Source: Prevotella sp. (GTDB lineage: Bacteria; Bacteroidota; Bacteroidia; Bacteroidales; Bacteroidaceae). Taken from it: DNA of 49,434 nucleotides. This document shows, in pieces, positions 45,371-49,434 of this stretch; within the stretch, counting starts at the first letter, position 1; each line of letters begins with the position of its first letter. The translations under genes were made by a program, and so were the position numbers. The stretch is taken from positions 1-49,434 of the forward strand of contig JAEEXN010000011.1 in NCBI GenBank assembly GCA_016291595.1. Direction: 5' to 3'. The notes under the pieces are model-generated. The model was not told the origin of the DNA, searched no databases, and worked only from the letters and a program-made list of their open reading frames with translations.

Positions 45371-46399
45371 CTATTCTTCCATCTTGAGCGACGGTGAGTA
45401 CCATACAGCATAGTTTCCTTGCTTGTCGGTATAAATAAGGTATGCCATCAGTTCAGAATGCTTGTCGAGGATACGTTTGGCTCCATCAAGTCCCATTACC
45501 ATAAACGATGTGGCATAAGCGTCTGCTGTCGCACAATCGTTAGCAAGTACAGTGGCTGAGAGAATATTGTGTTGCACGGGCCTTCCTGTCTTGGGATCAA
45601 TGGTATGAGCATATTTCTTTCCTCCTTTATAATAGAAGTTGCGATAGTTGCCGCTTGTGGCCATGGAACGGTCTGTAACGTTGAGAACTGTTTGGAGTTC
45701 GTGGTTCACGTTGAGCGTATCGTCAGTAGGCTTGGTAACTCCGATGCGCCAAGGAATGCGCTTCTCGCTAATACCGCTTGTAACCACCTCTCCACCTATC
45801 TCAACCATAAAGTTCTTGATATCCTTTCTTCTGAGGAGGCGTGCTACCACATCACTTCCGTAGCCCTTGGCAATAGCTGAACAATCAAGTTGGATGTTGG
45901 CTTTCAAAGTGTTAAGAACATGTTTATGGCTGTCGAGTTTGATGTTCTCATAACCGATATACTGGCGAATGCTGTCAATTTGTTGTGGAGTAGGGGTGAT
46001 GCCCTGTTTGAATCCGAATCCCCATGCGTTGACCAGTGGAGCTACGGTGATGTCGAAGGCACCTTCGGTTTCTTTCGATATGTTGAGCGCCATGCTGACT
46101 ACCTCTTCGAACATGCGTCCCTCATCTGTCTGCGGAATAGTGGTAGCTCCCTGATTCACTTTCGAGATGATCGATTGTTGGTTGAACATCGAGAGTGCAT
46201 TATCTACCTTCTTTAGCTCTGCCTCAATCTCATTCTTCAGGTTTGAGCTGCTCTGATAAGTGATATTATACACAGTACCGAAGACAAAACCGCTATCTTT
46301 CTGATAAGGAGTTGACCGTTGTTGTCTGATAATGATGACTGTTCCTATTATCAGAAACAACAGGAACAGCATTTGCAAATATCGTTTCTTGTTTTTCAT
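45371..46399 (-). CDS. apbE: FAD:protein FMN transferase
   Basis: A 342-residue ApbE-family enzyme that attaches FMN to threonine of periplasmic flavoproteins such as RnfG/NqrC. It has an N-terminal membrane anchor (about 7-25). Signatures: GTVYNITYQSS, LDCSAIAKGYGSDVVARLL, FMVEIGGEVVTSG and the Mg-binding NDCATADAYATSFMVMG. The length is normal. It lies between DUF6048 and the Crp/Fnr-like regulator on the minus strand; its flavoprotein targets are not in this window. Confidence 0.94.
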   Translation of the reverse strand: MKNKKRYLQMLFLLFLIIGTVIIIRQQRSTPYQKDSGFVFGTVYNITYQSSSNLKNEIEAELKKVDNALSMFNQQSIISKVNQGATTIPQTDEGRMFEEVVSMALNISKETEGAFDITVAPLVNAWGFGFKQGITPTPQQIDSIRQYIGYENIKLDSHKHVLNTLKANIQLDCSAIAKGYGSDVVARLLRRKDIKNFMVEIGGEVVTSGISEKRIPWRIGVTKPTDDTLNVNHELQTVLNVTDRSMATSGNYRNFYYKGGKKYAHTIDPKTGRPVQHNILSATVLANDCATADAYATSFMVMGLDGAKRILDKHSELMAYLIYTDKQGNYAVWYSPSLKMEE

Positions 46400-46458
46400 A
46401 GATTACTTTTCAATGTTTATCACTTTTTGAAACCTTCTGCTATTCACTTCTCACATAG

Positions 46459-47145
46459 TTAAATGTCAATAATGATATTGAAAGTGCCTCCAAGCCTAGT
46501 GCTGCCTGTCTTGCCAAAGCCTGGTACATACCAACAGTTTCCAAACTCGCTTTCACTTTTGGCCAGACGTTTTTTATAACGTCCGCTCCATCCTAGATGG
46601 ATAGGTCCCCAGATGGTGGCATCAACACCAAACACGATTTCTGCCCAATGGTAATAACTGCTTACTCCACTAGCTCTAAATTCGGTCATTTGTTTCCATA
46701 CAGGGTCTTCTAAGCCAGGATGTGAGAAGTCGTATTTGAAATTTGTATATCCATATCGCACGCCGCCATAGAGGCGATAGATATCGTGCTTGTTCTTCAT
46801 CAAGTTTATGTCGAGTCCGATACGGCCGTATGGAGCACTAGTCTTGTAGGTGAGACGTGTGATATCGTCGCTATGGTCAGCCTTGCCGTAGCCCAGCTCG
46901 AAAATGGGAAAATACTTGTCCTTCAGATTGATGCGTAAGGCTGCCTCAATATGCCCGTTGTCGCTGATGCCCATCATAAGCGGCCCTATCAAGTCAGCGG
47001 ATACGGCAAATCCCTTGAAGAATGCCGTAGAGTCACGCTTCACGGGTACCACCTCTTCTGGTTTCTGGGCAAAGGCTGCCGTTGAGAATAGCAGACTAAT
47101 TGCTAGAACGAAGGTGTATATGCATATTTGCCTTTGATGAGTCAT
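46459..47145 (-). CDS. DUF6048-family outer-membrane-like protein
   Basis: A 228-residue protein with a signal peptide (HQRQICIYTFVLAISLLFST, cut near AFAQ). The mature part is beta-rich with alternating aromatic residues (YFPIFELGYGKADHSD, IYRLYGGVRYGYTNFKYDFS) and ends in GGTFNIIIDI, as expected for a small beta-barrel. It matches the DUF6048 family of Bacteroidales, whose function is unknown, and its neighbour is DUF6452 as usual. ATG 47145 gives the best signal; ATG 47154 is possible. It overlaps the upstream gene by about 50 bases. Confidence 0.75.
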   Translation of the reverse strand: MTHQRQICIYTFVLAISLLFSTAAFAQKPEEVVPVKRDSTAFFKGFAVSADLIGPLMMGISDNGHIEAALRINLKDKYFPIFELGYGKADHSDDITRLTYKTSAPYGRIGLDINLMKNKHDIYRLYGGVRYGYTNFKYDFSHPGLEDPVWKQMTEFRASGVSSYYHWAEIVFGVDATIWGPIHLGWSGRYKKRLAKSESEFGNCWYVPGFGKTGSTRLGGTFNIIIDI

Positions 47146-47626
47146 AGGTAACATTTTTATTCTTGATGGTAATCGAGTCTATGGCATGTTGAGTCGTTCT
47201 GACACCCGTAATCGTGTGGAAGAACACAGGATTGCAGTCAACCGACTCGAAATGCGGACGGCTCTCCTTCTGGACCCAGACAGTATCGATATACCTGTAG
47301 TTGGCGGTGTAAATCTCAAAGTAGAGTACATCCTCTGGCTGGTTGTAACTCATAGGAATACTAAAACTAGACTTGCCTGTAAGCTTGTTGATGAGTACAG
47401 AATCCTCCAGTTCGTGACGGTTGGTGGATACATCAATCGTATCGGTGATTTTTACAGAGTCTCCTACTGAGTTCATAAACTTATACACTGCATAAGCACG
47501 GTTGTTCAGCGGACAATCAATTTGCGAGCATGCTGAAAGGAAAAGCAAAAGCAATGAAATAAAGAGACAAAAGGGTACTATTCTCTTTAATCGATCTGTT
47601 TTCCGTATCTCATTTGTTTTTTTCAT
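47096..47626 (-). CDS. DUF6452-family lipoprotein
   Basis: A 176-residue lipoprotein (lipobox LFLSAC, Cys33) matching the DUF6452 type: CPLNNRAYAVYKFMNSVGDS, then beta-rich LTGKSSFSIPMSYNQPEDVL and FFHTITGVRTTQHAIDSITI. Function unknown. It is regularly paired with DUF6048 in this order, suggesting a surface or envelope complex. Its 3' end runs about 50 bases into the signal-peptide region of the DUF6048 gene in another frame, long for a bacterial overlap. Confidence 0.75.
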   Translation of the reverse strand: MKKTNEIRKTDRLKRIVPFCLFISLLLLFLSACSQIDCPLNNRAYAVYKFMNSVGDSVKITDTIDVSTNRHELEDSVLINKLTGKSSFSIPMSYNQPEDVLYFEIYTANYRYIDTVWVQKESRPHFESVDCNPVFFHTITGVRTTQHAIDSITIKNKNVTYDSSKANMHIHLRSSN

Positions 47627-47687
47627 TTCAATAACTTTTCACTATTCACTATCTCCATGGAATTTGACACCGTCGATTCTCACTTTT

Positions 47688-48641
47688 CTAGATTGTTTTC
47701 TCAATCTGGTAGTCATTGCGGTTTCCGGCAGAGCGGCTGATGAGATCACCTATGAATCCTGCCAGGAACAACTGTGTACCGATGAGCATCATAGTAAGTG
47801 AGATGTAGAACCAGGGCGAATTTGTGATGAGTCGTTGTGGAATGCCGTTTGCAAGGCAATAGAGTTTGTCGGCTCCAATAATGACGACAGCCAGGAAACC
47901 GATAAAGAACATCACACTTCCCAGAAAGCCAAAAACGTGCATAGGCTTCTTACCGAAAGTGCTGAGGAACCATAGAGTGAGCAGGTCGAGATAACCGTTC
48001 ACAAAGCGGTTCAGCCCCATGAATTTTGAAGAGCCGTATTTGCGGGCCTGATGATGAACAACCTTCTCGCCAATCTTGTCGAAACCTGCATTCTTGGCCA
48101 GATAGGGAATATAGCGGTGCATCTCGCCATACACCTCAATGTTCTTCACCACATCCTTGCGGTAAGCCTTGAGGCCGCAATTGAAGTCATGAAGGTTCTT
48201 AATGCCGCTGACCTTACGGGCAGTAGCGTTGAAAAGTTTCGTGGGGATGGTTTTTGAAATGGGGTCGTATCGTTTCTGTTTGTAGCCTGACACGAGGTCG
48301 TAGCCGTCCTTTGTTATCATGCGGTACAACTCTGGTATCTCGTCGGGAGAGTCCTGAAGGTCGGCGTCCATTGTAATCACGACATCGCCCTGTGCTTCCT
48401 TGAATCCGCAAAAGAGAGCAGGACTCTTACCATAGTTGCGGCGGAACTTGATGCCTCTCACATGTGGAGACTTTGTCTTGAGTTCCTCAATCACTTCCCA
48501 GGAACGGTCGGTAGAGCCGTCGTTTACAAATATTACCTCAAACGAAAAGTTATTCTCGTTCATTACTCGCTCAATCCAGCTATAGAGCTCAGGCAGCGAC
48601 TCGTCCTCATTGAATAGAGGTACAACTACAGAAATATCCAT
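47688..48641 (-). CDS. Family 2 glycosyltransferase (polyprenyl-phosphate sugar transferase type)
   Basis: A 317-residue protein: GT-A domain at about 1-210 (SVVVPLFNEDESLPELYSWI, nucleotide-sugar metal motif TMDADLQDSPDE, GLKAYRKDVV) and two C-terminal membrane helices (about 235-260 and 275-300). This is the layout of DPM1/ArnC/GtrB enzymes that transfer a sugar from a nucleotide to a polyprenyl phosphate. The sugar is unknown. It sits six bases after DUF4199, the usual partner in Bacteroidota. Confidence 0.88.
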   Translation of the reverse strand: MDISVVVPLFNEDESLPELYSWIERVMNENNFSFEVIFVNDGSTDRSWEVIEELKTKSPHVRGIKFRRNYGKSPALFCGFKEAQGDVVITMDADLQDSPDEIPELYRMITKDGYDLVSGYKQKRYDPISKTIPTKLFNATARKVSGIKNLHDFNCGLKAYRKDVVKNIEVYGEMHRYIPYLAKNAGFDKIGEKVVHHQARKYGSSKFMGLNRFVNGYLDLLTLWFLSTFGKKPMHVFGFLGSVMFFIGFLAVVIIGADKLYCLANGIPQRLITNSPWFYISLTMMLIGTQLFLAGFIGDLISRSAGNRNDYQIEKTI

Positions 48642-48647
48642 ATCTTA

Positions 48648-49172
48648 TTATTTATTCTTTGTTTTCTTTTTGGTGAATAGTGCGATGAAAATACTGGCAA
48701 GGCCACCAAGGATAATGTTCATCGACATAAAATACAAAGCCCAGTCGATGGGGCGCATCGAACGGTACTCATCGATAGCTGCTTTTACCTCACTCTCGGG
48801 ATACTGTCCGGCGATGAGAATCTGGCGGGCTTGTTCGAGTGAGACGTTGAAGAAAGCACCTCCGTCGAAGAATGCGAAATAGATATACTGAACGACCGCC
48901 AACAGTAATGATGCATAGAAAAACATTGACATGGAATAGACATAACCGTTCCAATAACTCAATATTCCCTCGCGTATATGGTCCCTGAACGACTGAATGC
49001 GACGATAGATGAAAAATGGTGAAAGTATGGCAAGCGTTGTGCCTATACTTCCCATGAAAGGAGCCTTCAAACCAACAATTATACAGGCGAAACTAATCAC
49101 CCATAGAATGGCTAAATAAGCCCCATCGAGGCGGGCAAAAGCCCTGAGCTGAATGTATTCTAATGGATTCAC
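48648..49172 (-). CDS. DUF4199-family membrane protein
   Basis: A 174-residue protein with four predicted membrane helices (LAILWVISFACIIVGLKAPF, TLAILSPFFIY, MFFYASLLLAVVQYIYFAFF and a C-terminal IILGGLASIFIALFT). It matches DUF4199, of unknown function, commonly next to this glycosyltransferase type. The start codon is GTG at 49172. The -7 element TAATTTTG lies five bases upstream, so the mRNA may be leaderless. Confidence 0.82.
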   Translation of the reverse strand: MNPLEYIQLRAFARLDGAYLAILWVISFACIIVGLKAPFMGSIGTTLAILSPFFIYRRIQSFRDHIREGILSYWNGYVYSMSMFFYASLLLAVVQYIYFAFFDGGAFFNVSLEQARQILIAGQYPESEVKAAIDEYRSMRPIDWALYFMSMNIILGGLASIFIALFTKKKTKNK

Positions 49173-49176
49173 GTTG

Positions 49177-49184
49177 CAAAATTA
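49177..49184 (-). promoter_or_regulatory. -7 element abutting the DUF4199 start codon
   Basis: TAATTTTG on the minus strand (49184-49177). A transcript start five bases on would fall at the G of the GTG start, the same geometry as in radA. Confidence 0.45.
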
Positions 49185-49279
49185 CGGAAAATACTTTATA
49201 AATATAATGTTGAGCTGCAAAAATGTGTTAAAAACGCTAATTTCTCAATTTGCATTTCTCAATTCTCAATTTAAAGTAT

Positions 49280-49287
49280 TACCTTTG
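49280..49287 (+). promoter_or_regulatory. -7 element of the SRP RNA gene
   Basis: TACCTTTG fits TAnnTTTG. The start would be near 49292, just before the RNA. Upstream lie repeats of TTCTCAATT (from 49243), with no clear -33 box at normal spacing. Confidence 0.6.
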
Positions 49288-49299
49288 CAGCCGCAAAAC

Positions 49300-49399
49300 A
49301 TGGGCAAGTCCCGTACGGCCAGCTCCCTTCGAATCCTCCAGGACGGGAACGTAGCAAAGGTAGTTGGTTGTAGCGGCGCGATACGGGTAGCTTGCCCAC
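49300..49399 (+). ncRNA. ffs: Small signal recognition particle RNA (4.5S)
   Basis: About 100 nt. The ends pair (GGGCAAG 49302-49308 with CTTGCCC 49391-49397, then CCCGTA with TACGGG). The apical domain has the SRP signature: CAGG, a stem ACG-GGAA-CGT capped by a GGAA tetraloop, then AGCA and AAGGTA forming the Ffh-binding internal loops. It works with Ffh to target membrane and secreted proteins. A tRNA follows directly. Confidence 0.88.
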
Positions 49400-49401
49400 C
49401 C

Positions 49402-49434
49402 GCCTCTTTAGCTCAGTTGGCCCGAGCACGTGAT
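49402..49434 (+). tRNA. tRNA gene, 5' part only (cut by window end)
   Basis: Acceptor strand GCCTCTT, TA, D-stem GCTC / GAGC with loop AGTTGGCCC, then the start of the anticodon stem CGTGA. The anticodon is off the window. The 5' half resembles Bacteroidales tRNA-Thr, but the identity is not certain. Confidence 0.75.

Overview
The window comes from a member of the Bacteroidales, most likely a Prevotella-like gut or rumen bacterium. The evidence is SusC/SusD lipoprotein operons, several promoters of the Bacteroidota type (TAnnTTTG at -7, TTTG or TTG about 19-22 bases upstream), families typical of this order (DUF4843, PKD-like lipoproteins, DUF6048, DUF6452, DUF4199) and a mannan locus with the gene order known from Bacteroides fragilis. 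No rRNA, insertion sequence, integrase, phage gene or CRISPR array is visible.

Left part (1-13.2 kb): the 3' end of rny; a hemerythrin-LuxR fusion regulator divergent from the anaerobic ribonucleotide reductase genes nrdD-nrdG; a TonB-dependent receptor; a secreted glutathione peroxidase-nitroreductase fusion; radA; and an orphan substrate-binding lipoprotein followed by a large TPR protein. The hemerythrin/nrd intergenic region carries two perfect 11-bp inverted repeats, both with a 16-nt spacer.

Middle part (13.5-29.4 kb): a secreted modular protein, probably glycan-binding, with a GC-rich core; then a five-gene operon susC (with STN domain)-susD-DUF4843-PKD-like-thioredoxin-like protein that resembles oligopeptide-type SusCD systems. 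On the minus strand lies an envelope operon: MscS-type channel, kdsA, kdsD (Kdo synthesis) and a phospholipase D/cardiolipin synthase-like protein.

Mannan locus (30.4-38.1 kb): secreted GH5 mannanase, CE7 esterase, lipoprotein GH26 mannanase, GH130 mannosylglucose phosphorylase, GPH sugar symporter and mannobiose/cellobiose 2-epimerase. Together they would deacetylate and cut beta-mannan outside the cytoplasm, import mannobiose, epimerise it to mannosylglucose and phosphorolyse it. The GH130 gene has an in-frame TAA at codon 115, just before its predicted catalytic Asp131, so the pathway is either broken or runs with a split or read-through enzyme. The promoter region has two 11-bp direct repeats 21 bp apart just upstream of the -7 box. 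A GH31 enzyme lacking its usual C-terminal domain lies further right, behind a leader with palindromic 21-bp repeats.

Right part (38.1-49.4 kb): SprT-like metalloprotein, pepD, GH31, a CDF metal exporter, an aldo/keto reductase; then on the minus strand DUF4199, a family 2 glycosyltransferase, DUF6452, DUF6048, apbE and a Crp/Fnr regulator. The window ends with the small SRP RNA and the 5' part of a tRNA gene.

No wholly new multi-gene system stands out. The best candidates for second looks are the interrupted GH130 gene, the hemerythrin-LuxR/nrd control region, the GPx-nitroreductase fusion, the orphan binding protein/TPR pair with its leader hairpin, and the short palindromic intergenic repeats.
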